Below, piece after piece: positions 40,977 through 49,732 of a stretch of DNA of 64,000 nucleotides. This DNA is from Nocardia grenadensis NBRC 108939 (lineage in GTDB: Bacteria > Actinomycetota > Actinomycetes > Mycobacteriales > Mycobacteriaceae). The notes under the pieces are model-generated. The model was given only the letters and a program-made list of their open reading frames with translations, was not told where the DNA came from and ran no database searches. The translations under genes and the position numbers were made by a program. The stretch lies in assembly GCF_001613445.1 (NCBI RefSeq), contig NZ_BDCJ01000024.1, positions 1 through 64,000 of the forward strand. Reading direction: 5' to 3'. How positions within the stretch are numbered: position 1 is the stretch's first letter; each line of letters opens with the position of its first letter.

Positions 40977-43256
40977 TCAGTGGGTGGGGCGGAAATTCCG
41001 CAACCGCAGACTGTTACCGACCACGAATACCGAGGAGAACGCCATGGCGGCGCCGGCCAGCATCGGATTGAGCAGACCGGCCATGGCCAGCGGAATCATC
41101 GCGACGTTGTAACCGAAGGCCCAGAACAGATTGCCCTTGATCGTGCCGAGGGTGCGGCGGGCGAGCCGGATGGCGTCGGGAGCGGCGGTGAGGTCGCCCC
41201 GGACGAGGGTGAGGTCGGCGGCCTCGATGGCGATATCGGTGCCGGTGCCGATGGCCAGGCCCAGATCGGCCCGGGCCAGGGCGGCGGCATCGTTCACGCC
41301 GTCACCGACCATGGCGACGCGTTTGCCCTCCCCTTGGAGGCGTTCGATCACCACGACCTTGTCCGGTGGCAGCACCTCCGCGATCACCTCGTCGATACCG
41401 ACCTGCCGGGCGATGGATTCCGCCGCGGTGGCATTGTCGCCGGTGAGCATGATCGGGGTCAGGCCGAGCGCCCGCAGGCGGGAAACCGCCTCGGCAGAGG
41501 TCGGTTTCACCGTATCGGCGACCACGAGCACCCCGCGGGCCCGGCCGTCCCAGCCGACCGCCACCGCGGTACAGCCCTGGCTCTCGGCGTCCCGCATCGC
41601 CTGCCGCAGTGATTCGTCCAGGTGCAGTGCGTAGTCGGCGAGCAGTCCCGGCCGGCCGACGACCACCGCGTGGCCGTCCACCACGCCCGCCACACCCAGT
41701 CCGGCGCTGTTGCGGAAGCTTTCGACCGGTGACAGGCCGGTTGTCCGTTCCCGGGCACCGTCGGCGATGGCCCGGGCGATCGGATGTTCGGAGGAGTCCT
41801 CCAGCGACCCGGCCAGCCGCAATACCTCGTCGGTGTCTTCGCCGGCGGCGGCCACCACGTCGACCAGGGACATCCGGCCGGTGGTCACGGTGCCGGTCTT
41901 GTCCAGGACCACCGTATCCACCTGGCGGGTGGACTCCAGCACTTCGGGTCCCTTGATGAGGATCCCGAGCTGGGCGCCGCGTCCGGTGCCGACCATGAGC
42001 GCGGTCGGCGTGGCCAGGCCCAGCGCACACGGGCAGGCGATGATCAGGACCGCCACCGCCGCCGTGAACGCCGCGGCCACCGAACCGCCGGTGCCGAGCC
42101 AGAATCCGAGCGTCGCGACCGCGAGCGCGATGACGATCGGTACGAAGACCCCGGAGATTCGGTCGGCCAGCCGCTGGGCCTGCGCCTTCCCGGTCTGCGC
42201 GTCCTCGACTAGTTTCGCCATCTGCGCGAGCTGGGTGTCCGAGCCGACCCGGGTGGCGCGCACGGTGATCCGGCCGCCCACGTTCACGGTGGCGCCGGTG
42301 ACCGTGTCCTCGGGCCCGACCTCCAGCGGCACCGATTCGCCGGTCAATATGGAGACATCGACCGCCGAGGCGCCGTCGGTGATCACGCCGTCGGTCGCGA
42401 TCTTCTCGCCGGGCCGCACCACGAAACGCTCGCCGACCGACAGTTGTTCGACCGGTATCCGCTGTTCGGTCCAGGCGTCCTGCCCGGTCCGGCGCAGTAC
42501 CGAGACTTCTTTGGCGCCGAGTTCGAGCAGCGCCCGCAGCGCCGCGCCGGCCTGTCGCTTGGACCGCGCCTCGAAGTACCGGCCCGCCAAGATGAAGGTG
42601 GTGACCCCGGCCGCGGCCTCCAGGTAGATGCTGCCGGTGCCGTCCATCCGGGCGATCGTGAACTCGAAGGGATGCGTCATCCCCGGTGTTCCGGCGGTGC
42701 CCCAGAACAGGGCGAAGATCGACCAGCCGAAAGCGGCCAGGGTGCCGAGCGAGACCAGGGTGTCCATGGTCGCGGTGGCGTGCCGCAGGTTGGTCCAGGC
42801 CGCCCGGTGGAAGGGCAGGGCGCCCCACACCACCACCGGAGCCGCCAGGGTCAGCGACAGCCACTGCCAGTTGGTGAACTGCAATGCCGGGATCATCGCC
42901 ATGGCGATCACCGGGACGGTCAGCACCAGCGAGATCAGTAGTCGGGTGCGTAGCCGGTCGACGGGGTCGGCCGGTTCGGTGGTGCCGGTTTCCGCGGCGG
43001 GCGACTGCGGCAGGCTCGCGGTATAGCCGGCCTGTTCCACCACCGCCACCAGGTCGGCGGGTACCACGGTGTCCGGGTAGTGGACCCGGGCCTTCTCGGT
43101 GGCGTAGTTGACCGTCGCGGTCACTCCGTCGAGCCTGTTCAGTTTCTTCTCGATGCGATTGGCGCAGGATGCGCAGGTCATACCACCGATCGCCAACTCG
43201 ACCTGCGCGGTCCGGTTATCGATTCGCGCGGTGTCCGGTGCAGTCTGTGTGTTCAT
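40977..43256 (-). CDS. Copper-exporting P1B-type ATPase
   Basis: 759 residues. One N-terminal HMA domain (GMTCASC, Cys28 and Cys31), eight helices with the copper-specific CPC in IIACPCALGLATP, actuator motif LTGESVP, phosphorylation motif VLDKTGTVTTG, the SEHPIARA histidine and hinge GDGVNDAAAL. These define a P1B-1 Cu(I) exporter of the CopA/CtpV type. The ATG at 43256 precedes the HMA domain. It is 22 bases after the secreted protein gene and belongs to the operon behind the CsoR-type operator at 44282. Confidence 0.94.
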   Translation of the reverse strand: MNTQTAPDTARIDNRTAQVELAIGGMTCASCANRIEKKLNRLDGVTATVNYATEKARVHYPDTVVPADLVAVVEQAGYTASLPQSPAAETGTTEPADPVDRLRTRLLISLVLTVPVIAMAMIPALQFTNWQWLSLTLAAPVVVWGALPFHRAAWTNLRHATATMDTLVSLGTLAAFGWSIFALFWGTAGTPGMTHPFEFTIARMDGTGSIYLEAAAGVTTFILAGRYFEARSKRQAGAALRALLELGAKEVSVLRRTGQDAWTEQRIPVEQLSVGERFVVRPGEKIATDGVITDGASAVDVSILTGESVPLEVGPEDTVTGATVNVGGRITVRATRVGSDTQLAQMAKLVEDAQTGKAQAQRLADRISGVFVPIVIALAVATLGFWLGTGGSVAAAFTAAVAVLIIACPCALGLATPTALMVGTGRGAQLGILIKGPEVLESTRQVDTVVLDKTGTVTTGRMSLVDVVAAAGEDTDEVLRLAGSLEDSSEHPIARAIADGARERTTGLSPVESFRNSAGLGVAGVVDGHAVVVGRPGLLADYALHLDESLRQAMRDAESQGCTAVAVGWDGRARGVLVVADTVKPTSAEAVSRLRALGLTPIMLTGDNATAAESIARQVGIDEVIAEVLPPDKVVVIERLQGEGKRVAMVGDGVNDAAALARADLGLAIGTGTDIAIEAADLTLVRGDLTAAPDAIRLARRTLGTIKGNLFWAFGYNVAMIPLAMAGLLNPMLAGAAMAFSSVFVVGNSLRLRNFRPTH

Positions 43257-43278
43257 CGTTGGCTCCGTTGGCCGGGGG

Positions 43279-44217
43279 TCAGTGCCCATGGCCGTGTCCG
43301 GTGGGTTCGGGGGCGGTCTGCGCGTCGGCCGGGGTGTTCCCGGCCGGGGCGCCGGCGGTTTCCGCGACGGGCACGGTGAACTCGGTGCGGTGCACGCCCG
43401 CGCCGTGGCGGAACTCGAAGAACAGTCGGTAGTCGCCCGTGCCGGGCGCCGTCACCGCGAAGGTTACGCCCGGTCCGGCCGGGGTGCTCCCGTCGCCCGG
43501 GTGACCGGCGGGATGAACGTGGAGATAGCCGAGGTCGGCGGTCCGCAGCGCCACGAGATGACCGTACGCCCCCAGATAGGGCTGCAGATCCGTCACCGGC
43601 TCGCTGTCGCGGGTCACGGTGAAGGTCACATCGGTGGCGCGCCCGGGGGCGACGGTGCCGTTCAGAGCGACGGTGTAGCCGTCCACGGTGACGGTGGTGT
43701 CCGGCGCCGGCAGCGGGCGTGGCGTGTACTGCCCGGCAACTCGCAGGTCGGCCCCCAGCGTGAAGGGTTGCCCGTCGGCGGTGACGAAATCGGCGAAGAC
43801 CCGGTGATCGCCGGCGCGGGTGAGATCGACCGGGGTGCTCCAGGTGCCGTCCGGCCCGAGCGCCGGGTGCAGATGCTGGTAGCCGGCGGTATCACGACGC
43901 ACCAGGATCAGATGCAGATCCTTCTCGTGGTTCGGGGTGTATCGCGTCACCGGCCGGCCGGAGCTGTCCTCGATCCGGAACCGCAGGGTCGCCGCCCGGG
44001 TGGCAGTGGTGATCGGCTCGTCCAGGACCAGGGTGTAGCCCCCGTCGCTGCTGGTCAGCCCGCCGGGGGTGAGTTCCACGCCGGGCTCACGGGCCGCGGC
44101 GTCGTGGGTTTCCGGCTCGCTGTCCCCGGTGCCGGCCAGGGCGCCGACGCCCAATGCGACCCCGAACAACGCGACGAGTCCGAGCGCGAACCCGGCGAAC
44201 TTTGTCGGCGTATTCAT
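43279..44217 (-). CDS. Copper-operon membrane-anchored protein with His-rich tail
   Basis: 312 residues: N-terminal anchor (FAGFALGLVALFGVALGVGALAG), two beta-sandwich-like halves each with His clusters (HEKDLHLILVRRDTAGYQHLHPAL; GHLVALRTADLGYLHVHPAGH) and a C-terminal GHGHGH. Such proteins recur beside actinobacterial CopA genes and probably bind copper outside the membrane. It is the first gene of the operon, 60 bases from the operator-promoter. No catalytic motif. Confidence 0.85.
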   Translation of the reverse strand: MNTPTKFAGFALGLVALFGVALGVGALAGTGDSEPETHDAAAREPGVELTPGGLTSSDGGYTLVLDEPITTATRAATLRFRIEDSSGRPVTRYTPNHEKDLHLILVRRDTAGYQHLHPALGPDGTWSTPVDLTRAGDHRVFADFVTADGQPFTLGADLRVAGQYTPRPLPAPDTTVTVDGYTVALNGTVAPGRATDVTFTVTRDSEPVTDLQPYLGAYGHLVALRTADLGYLHVHPAGHPGDGSTPAGPGVTFAVTAPGTGDYRLFFEFRHGAGVHRTEFTVPVAETAGAPAGNTPADAQTAPEPTGHGHGH

Positions 44218-44277
44218 TCGATGCTCCGTTTCCGTGGAGGCTCCGGCGGTTCTCCGCCCTCCCGCTCTCTAAAGGTT

Positions 44278-44305
44278 ACGGTACCCCCCTAGGGTATTTT
44301 GTCAA
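44278..44305 (-). promoter_or_regulatory. CsoR-type operator within promoter of copper operon
   Basis: TACCC-CCCTA-GGGTA (44282-44296) is a palindrome of the CsoR operator type. On the minus strand TTGACA (44300-44305) and TACCGT (44278-44283) lie 16 bases apart and enclose it. CsoR would block RNA polymerase until Cu(I) binds. No csoR gene is in the window. Confidence 0.8.
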
Positions 44306-44547
44306 CAGAGCAGGTGAAGGCCAGCTCGTGAAAGGTCACCACCGAAAAGTCGAAGCCGAAAGCGATGCACGATGCCTGCGAGCCGGTATGCGACCCGATC
44401 GTCGGCAATCGATGTCCCGAGTCCGAATGCGGACCAAGACGTGCCGGGACAGTCTTGACCCGGGTCGGATCCGGGTGGGGTGCCCGAACGGCCCGGTGGT
44501 CCCCGACCCCGTTCCGGGAGCGCCCCGTAACCTACGGGCGCCGGAAC
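44306..44547. other. Spacer between copper operon promoter and acyltransferase
   Basis: About 240 bases upstream of the copper operon and downstream of the acyltransferase gene. No gene, palindrome or clear terminator seen. Confidence 0.35.
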
Positions 44548-45288
44548 CTACGGCCGCCGGATCCGCCGCCGGGCGTACTCCTCGGCTTCCAGGACCGCGG
44601 CCTGCTCCAGCGTCGGAGCGCTGCCCCCCAACCGGGCCGGGACCCACGGCTGCCCGGCCGGCATCGGGTAGCCCTCCTGCGCCGCCGTCAGGAGTTCGTT
44701 CATCCGGCCGCGTAGCGCGGTGGTCGCCTCGTCTACCGAACCCGCGGCGACCAGCGGTTCGCCGATGCGGATGTGGACCGGGAAATTGTGGCGGCCCAAC
44801 TGTTTCGGGAAACCTTTGGTCCAGATCCGGTGGGCTCCCCAGATGGTGAGTGGAACGATCGGGGCCCCGGACTCCAGCGCCATGCGCGCCGCGCCGGATT
44901 TGAATTCCTTCAACTCGAAGCTGCGGCTGATGGTGGCCTCCGGATAGACCACGACCAGCTCACCGTCGCGCAGCGCCTCGACCGCCCGGCCGAACGATTT
45001 CGCGCCGGCGGTCCGGTCGACACCGATCGCTTTGCAATGCTTCATGAGAAATCCGACGATCCCGTGGTCGAGCTCGGCTTTCATCATGAATCGCACATTG
45101 CGGCGCGACCGGCGTCCCACGACCCCGACCTCCATGAAGTCCAGGTAGGAGGTGTGGTTCACCGCCAGCACCGCCCCTCCGGTGCGCGGCACATTCTCCT
45201 GGCCGCGGATATCGAGCCGTACCCCCTGCGCGAAGAGGACGGTGTGCGCCAGCCCGGCCAGCACATCGAAAACCGGCTCCCGCGCCAT
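44548..45288 (-). CDS. PlsC-like lysophospholipid acyltransferase, copy 1
   Basis: 246 residues with acyltransferase block I NHTSYLDF (HX4D), block II-like GVDRTAGAKSFGRAVEAL and block III VVYPEATISRSFELKEF. It acylates glycerophospholipid precursors at the membrane. It shares the whole domain and the C-terminal signature WVPARLGGSAPTLEQA with the next gene. M. tuberculosis has a similar tandem pair (Rv3815c/Rv3816c). Confidence 0.9.
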   Translation of the reverse strand: MAREPVFDVLAGLAHTVLFAQGVRLDIRGQENVPRTGGAVLAVNHTSYLDFMEVGVVGRRSRRNVRFMMKAELDHGIVGFLMKHCKAIGVDRTAGAKSFGRAVEALRDGELVVVYPEATISRSFELKEFKSGAARMALESGAPIVPLTIWGAHRIWTKGFPKQLGRHNFPVHIRIGEPLVAAGSVDEATTALRGRMNELLTAAQEGYPMPAGQPWVPARLGGSAPTLEQAAVLEAEEYARRRIRRP

Positions 45289-45356
45289 CGCAACTCCTGC
45301 TCACTACCTGCGGGTTACCCGCTGCTCGGCACCTACCCGCCCGTGGTGGATATACG

Positions 45357-46127
45357 TTACGCGCCGGTGTCGTCCTGGTCGGTGAGTTCGGCCCGTCTCC
45401 GGGCAATCCGTTCCGCGACCTCGGCGGCGTCCATCGCATCGGCTTCTTCCAGGGTAGGCGCACTGCCCCCGAGCCGGGCCGGAACCCAGTACGCGCCGGG
45501 TTCGTGGGAGTAGTTCTCCTGCAGGCCGCGCAGTAGTTCCTGCATGGCGGTCTTCAGCTCGGCGGTCAGGTCGGATGCCGGTTCATAGGGCTGGATCGGT
45601 GTGCCGACGGCGATGGAGATGGGTGTGTTGGTGCGGCCCAGCCGTTTCGGATGACCTTTCGTCCAGACCCGCTGGGCGCCCCAGATGGTGATCGGGATGA
45701 TCGGCACGCCGGCTTCGATCGCCATCCGGGCGGCACCGGATTTCAGGTCCTTGATCTCGAAACTGCGGCTGATGGTGGCTTCGGGGTATACGCCGACCAG
45801 TTCGCCGCGCCGCAGATATTCCACGGCGGCCTGGTACGAGTCGGCCCCCGCGGCCCGGTCCACCGGAATATGTTTGAGAGCTCGCATGATCGGCCCGGCG
45901 ATCTTGTTGTCGAAGACCTCGCTCTTGGCCATGAAGCGGATATAGCGTTTGGGGGTGCGCGCGGGCAGACCCGCATAGGTGAAATCCATATACCCGGTGT
46001 GATTGACCGCGAGTACAGCGCCCCCTGCGGCGGGAATGTTCTCATCGCCGGTGACGGTGAACTTCAGGCCCTCGAGGAAGAAGACGGTCCGGGCCAGCCC
46101 GATGATCGTCCGGTAGACGGGTTCCAC
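45357..46127 (-). CDS. PlsC-like lysophospholipid acyltransferase, copy 2
   Basis: 256 residues: NHTGYMDF (HX4D), RYIRFMAKSEVF, IPVDRAAGADSY, GVYPEATISRSFEIKDLKSGAARMA and C-terminal YWVPARLGGSAPTLEEADAMD. It is about as long as its paralogue, 69 bases upstream of it on the same strand. GTG 46127 is the first start before the conserved EPVYRTIIGLARTVFFLEG; the open frame upstream is not protein-like. Confidence 0.9.
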   Translation of the reverse strand: MEPVYRTIIGLARTVFFLEGLKFTVTGDENIPAAGGAVLAVNHTGYMDFTYAGLPARTPKRYIRFMAKSEVFDNKIAGPIMRALKHIPVDRAAGADSYQAAVEYLRRGELVGVYPEATISRSFEIKDLKSGAARMAIEAGVPIIPITIWGAQRVWTKGHPKRLGRTNTPISIAVGTPIQPYEPASDLTAELKTAMQELLRGLQENYSHEPGAYWVPARLGGSAPTLEEADAMDAAEVAERIARRRAELTDQDDTGA

Positions 46128-46267
46128 AAGTCCGCTAGCGTAGTCGCTGCCATGATGACCGGCAGCGTCCGGCCCGCCGCGCGCGCCCCGTCCGCCGGAT
46201 CCCGGGTTCGGCGTGGCGCGGTCGAAACCACGCTGTCTCGACCGAACCGGTATGTACCGCAGGAAAG

Positions 46268-47200
46268 GTGATCGTCGAAGTGGAACGCGCCCGTCCCGTA
46301 CCGTTGCGCCGAATCGGCCGCGAGACCGCGCGCCGCGCCCGCGTCCGTGGCCTCGCCGTGGGGCTCGCGGTGTCCGGGGTGCTGCTGGGCACCGGATGCG
46401 ACTCGGTATCCGGAATCCCGGGCGACGACGCCGGCAGTCCGCCGGCGCAGGCATCCGCGGGCGACGCGCCGAGCACCGAGCAGCAGGACACATCCGCGGG
46501 AGCGCCGCCGGTTCCCACGCTGCCGCCGGTCCCCGCCGACGCGCCCGCGGTCGGTGCGGTCCCCGGCGTACCCGATGCCGCCCCCGCGCTGCAACGGTTC
46601 GCCGCCGACCTGCGCTCGGCGGATATCGCGACGCTACAGAGCACCTGCTGGACCATTCCGCCGCTCACCGTGCAAACCATGTATACCGACCGCGATGCCG
46701 TGCTCAGCGCGCTCGCTCAACCGGGTACCGCGGCGGACGGCACGCTCACCTGGACCGATGGAGTCACCACGGTCACTGTGGACGAGCACCGGGTGGCCGC
46801 CGGATATGCCTGCGGCCGGGTGTCCGTGGCGGGTGCGGAACCGGTCTACGACGCCGCCGATGCCCGGCACACCGTGCGCCGCTATCTGTCCCGCTCGACC
46901 GGGCAGCCGCTGGACCCCGCCGACCTGGAGGAGCAGTACCCGCTGGTGTGCGCGGCGAGCCCGGCCACCTGGGATCCCGAGGGCAGCGGCGCGCCCGTGG
47001 CCGCGCCGCTCGCCGAGAATCCCGGTACGCTCGGCACGATCACCGGATTCACCGATCAGCAGATCAGTTCCCAGCCGCTCACGACCGGATATATGGCCGT
47101 CGCGGTGCCGGTGACGAATGCGTCCGGAATCACGCAGAACCGGACATTTCTACTCGAACAGGGTGATGACGGCTACTGCATCGGCGACATCTCGTCGTGA
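46268..47200 (+). CDS. Putative lipoprotein
   Basis: 310 residues: Arg-rich n-region, hydrophobic core VRGLAVGLAVSGVLLGTGC ending in a lipobox (LGTGC), then an Ala/Pro/Ser linker and a globular domain (QRFAADLRSADIATLQSTCWTIPPLTV...GYACGRVSVAG). The globular part is unrecognised. GTG 46280, eleven bases behind AGGAAAGG, is an alternative start four codons in. It is followed by the Rieske-MBL gene after 44 bases. Confidence 0.75.
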   Translation: MIVEVERARPVPLRRIGRETARRARVRGLAVGLAVSGVLLGTGCDSVSGIPGDDAGSPPAQASAGDAPSTEQQDTSAGAPPVPTLPPVPADAPAVGAVPGVPDAAPALQRFAADLRSADIATLQSTCWTIPPLTVQTMYTDRDAVLSALAQPGTAADGTLTWTDGVTTVTVDEHRVAAGYACGRVSVAGAEPVYDAADARHTVRRYLSRSTGQPLDPADLEEQYPLVCAASPATWDPEGSGAPVAAPLAENPGTLGTITGFTDQQISSQPLTTGYMAVAVPVTNASGITQNRTFLLEQGDDGYCIGDISS

Positions 47201-47244
47201 AGCACTACCCTGGAGGGCCGTAAACGGTCAGGAGGAGCGAGCTC

Positions 47245-48822
47245 GTGCAGATCACCAGCGTCGGACATGCGGGATTCCATATCCGGACAGCGGCCGGCTC
47301 GATCCTATGCGACCCCTGGGTGAACCCCGCGTACTTCGGATCCTGGTTCCCTTTTCCGGACAACACCCAGCTCGACTGGGAGGAACTGGGTAACTGCGAT
47401 TTCCTCTATGTGTCGCATCTGCACCGCGACCATTTCGACGCCGCGCATCTGGCCGAGTACGTGAACAAGGACGCGACCGTTCTGCTGCCCGACTACCCGG
47501 TCCCGGATCTGCGCCGTGAGCTGGAGAAACTGGGTTTCCACAAATTCTTCGAAACCGAGGATTCGGTCAAACACAAGATCAACGGGTCGATGGGGATCGG
47601 CGGTGGTGATCCGGCCGCCGAACTGGACATCATGATCGTCGCGCTGCGCGCACCCGCGGACGGTCCGATCGGTGACTCCGGGCTGATCGTCTCCGACGGC
47701 GAAACCACCTGTTTCAATATGAACGATGCACGGCCGGTCGATATGGATGTGCTGCACGAAGCCTTCGGCACGATCGATATTCACCTGCTGCAGTACTCGG
47801 GCGCCATCTGGTACCCGATGGTCTACGACATCCCGGCCCGGACGAAATCGAATTTCGGTAAACAGAAGCGCCGGCGCGGAATGGACCGGGCCCGCAGCTA
47901 TATCGAACAGGTCGGCGCCACCTGGGTGGTTCCGTCCGCCGGACCGCCGGTCTTCCTCGACGACGAACTGCGCTATCTCAACGACGACCACGGCGACGAG
48001 GGCAATATCTTCCCCGACCAGATGGTCTTCCTCGAGCAGATGCGTGAGCACGGCCACGATCGCGGGGTGCTGATGGTGCCGGGTTCGGTGGTCGAGGTGC
48101 ACGGCGCCGAACTGGAACTGGATCATCCCTACGATCCCGAGACCATCTGGCACGACAAGGCCGCCTACATCGAAAAGATGGCGCAGCGGCTGGCGCCGGT
48201 GCTGGTGGCGGAGAAGAAGACCTGGGCGCCCGCCGAAGGCGAATCCCTCCTGGAACCGCTGCAGGCGCTGTTCGAGCCGATCATGGCGCAGAGCGATCTG
48301 ATCTGCGACGGTATCGGCTACCCGGTCGGCCTCGTGATCGGCGAGGAGACCGTGGTTCTGGACTTCCCGAAGCGGGCCGTCCGCGCGCCGCTGGAAGGCG
48401 AGGGCAAATACCGTTACGGCTTCCGGATCGCCCCCGAACTGGTGCGCACCGTGCTGCGCGATAACGAACCCGACTGGGTGAACACCATTTTCCTGTCCAC
48501 CCGTTTCCAGGCGTGGCGGATCGGTGGCTACAACGAATACCTGTACACCTTCTTCAAATGCCTCACCGACGAACGGATCGCCTACGCGGACGGCTGGTTC
48601 TCCGAAGCGCACGACGATTCGGCCTCGGTGGAGGTGGCCGGCTGGGAGATCCAGCGCCGTTGCCCGCATCTGAAGGCGGACCTGTCGAAATTCGGTGTGG
48701 TGGAAGGCAACACGCTGACCTGCAACCTGCACGGCTGGCAGTGGGATCTGGAGTCGGGCCGCTGCAAGACCTCCAAGGGACATGAGCTGCGCTCCCGGAA
48801 GGTGTCCGAACCGGCCGGGTAG
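47245..48822 (+). CDS. MBL-fold protein with C-terminal Rieske [2Fe-2S] domain
   Basis: 525 residues. The N-terminal metallo-beta-lactamase fold has HLHRDHFD and later GDSGLIVSDGETTCFNMND. The C-terminal Rieske centre is RRCPHLKADLSKFG...LTCNLHGWQWD (CxH and CxxH). This architecture resembles CMP-Neu5Ac hydroxylase-like proteins and Rv3818. It suggests an oxidoreductase acting on a polar metabolite, but the substrate is unknown. GAGCGAG upstream and ATG-like GTG 47245 fit the start. Confidence 0.88.
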   Translation: MQITSVGHAGFHIRTAAGSILCDPWVNPAYFGSWFPFPDNTQLDWEELGNCDFLYVSHLHRDHFDAAHLAEYVNKDATVLLPDYPVPDLRRELEKLGFHKFFETEDSVKHKINGSMGIGGGDPAAELDIMIVALRAPADGPIGDSGLIVSDGETTCFNMNDARPVDMDVLHEAFGTIDIHLLQYSGAIWYPMVYDIPARTKSNFGKQKRRRGMDRARSYIEQVGATWVVPSAGPPVFLDDELRYLNDDHGDEGNIFPDQMVFLEQMREHGHDRGVLMVPGSVVEVHGAELELDHPYDPETIWHDKAAYIEKMAQRLAPVLVAEKKTWAPAEGESLLEPLQALFEPIMAQSDLICDGIGYPVGLVIGEETVVLDFPKRAVRAPLEGEGKYRYGFRIAPELVRTVLRDNEPDWVNTIFLSTRFQAWRIGGYNEYLYTFFKCLTDERIAYADGWFSEAHDDSASVEVAGWEIQRRCPHLKADLSKFGVVEGNTLTCNLHGWQWDLESGRCKTSKGHELRSRKVSEPAG

Positions 48823-49125
48823 CGCGGTGCGGTCGGCGTCGAGCCGACGGTGCGGCACGGGCCGGGGTCTGCTCGACGCGGCGCTGGAGATGGCTTGGCT
48901 GCGGGTTCGTCGGGCCCGGCTTTCGTTCGTAGACCCAGTCGTCGATAATCGCTCACCATCGTCCTCTACCTCTCGACAGATTCCTGGGCTGCGGTATGTC
49001 ACGTCGTAGGTGGGATACTTGCCTGCGGTTCTGCGGCCGGCAAGGTTGTGCCTACCTGGATTGTTCGACGACCTGTACCATAAACCGGTACCATTCAGTG
49101 GCGACACCGGGAAGGGAACCGGCCG
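48823..49125. other. Spacer upstream of the toxin-antitoxin pair
   Basis: 303 bases. Near its right end GTACCAT occurs twice (49075-49081 and 49088-49094), a likely YefM operator; see separate entry. The rest shows no gene. Confidence 0.45.
49075..49094 (+). promoter_or_regulatory. Repeated GTACCAT, candidate antitoxin operator
   Basis: Two direct GTACCAT copies 13 bases apart, the second inside CCGGTACC. Each also gives a TACCAT -10-like hexamer. They lie 32 bases before the antitoxin ATG, where YefM-YoeB complexes usually bind. Confidence 0.45.
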
Positions 49126-49392
49126 ATGACCAGCATGTCCGCCAGCGAAGCGCGGGCCAACCTGTACCCGCTCATCGAGCAGGTGAACGACGACGCCGTC
49201 GCCGTGCATATCACCAGCCGCAAAGGCAACGCCGTCCTGATCTCCGAGGACGAGTACAACTCCCTTCGCGAGACCCTCTACCTGATGCGTTCGCCCGTCA
49301 ATGCCGCGCGCTTGGCCCAGGGTATCGCCCAACTGGAGGCCGGTGATTCTGTTGAAGTGGACTTGGCGAAGCTCGCCGAAGAGCTCGAATGA
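49126..49392 (+). CDS. yefM: YefM-type antitoxin
   Basis: 88 residues of the Phd/YefM fold: MSASEARANLYPLIEQVNDDAVAVHITSRKGNAVLISEDEYNSLRETLYLM, followed by a disordered toxin-binding tail. It represses its own operon and neutralises the RNase encoded next. ATGA overlap with the toxin (49389-49392). Confidence 0.93.
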   Translation: MTSMSASEARANLYPLIEQVNDDAVAVHITSRKGNAVLISEDEYNSLRETLYLMRSPVNAARLAQGIAQLEAGDSVEVDLAKLAEELE

Positions 49393-49643
49393 AAGTCACC
49401 TTCGCGAAGGTCGCATTCGAAGACCTCGGCCACTGGATCTCCACCGATCGAAAAATGGCGTTGCGGGTCATGCGTTTGATCGACGATATCGATCGTGACC
49501 CGTTCACCGGGCTGGGCAAACCTGAGCCGTTGAAGGGCGATAAGTCCGGGTACTGGTCTCGCCGGATCAACGACGAGCACCGTCTCGTCTATGCCGTCTC
49601 CGGAGACAACATCCTTATTGCCCAGGCTCGCTACCACTACTGA
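49389..49643 (+). CDS. yoeB: YoeB-type mRNA-interferase toxin
   Basis: 84 residues of the Txe/YoeB family: LGHWISTDRKMALRVMRLIDDI, PFTGLGKPEPLKGDKSGYWSRRINDEHRLVYAV and the C-terminal ARYHY with the His-Tyr pair of the active site. It cleaves mRNA on the ribosome. Translationally coupled to its antitoxin. Confidence 0.93.
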   Translation: MKVTFAKVAFEDLGHWISTDRKMALRVMRLIDDIDRDPFTGLGKPEPLKGDKSGYWSRRINDEHRLVYAVSGDNILIAQARYHY

Positions 49644-49732
49644 CCTTCATCCGGCCGTAACCAGGGTCACTCCCGTCCGAAGCGCGTACCACCGCCCCTC
49701 GGGGCGGATTCCGGCGACGGTAGAGTCACGCC

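Noticed and set aside
47305..49332. 675-codon minus-strand ORF opposite the Rieske-MBL gene
   Set aside because: Antisense shadow of a clearly conserved gene; low-complexity H/D/G-rich translation.
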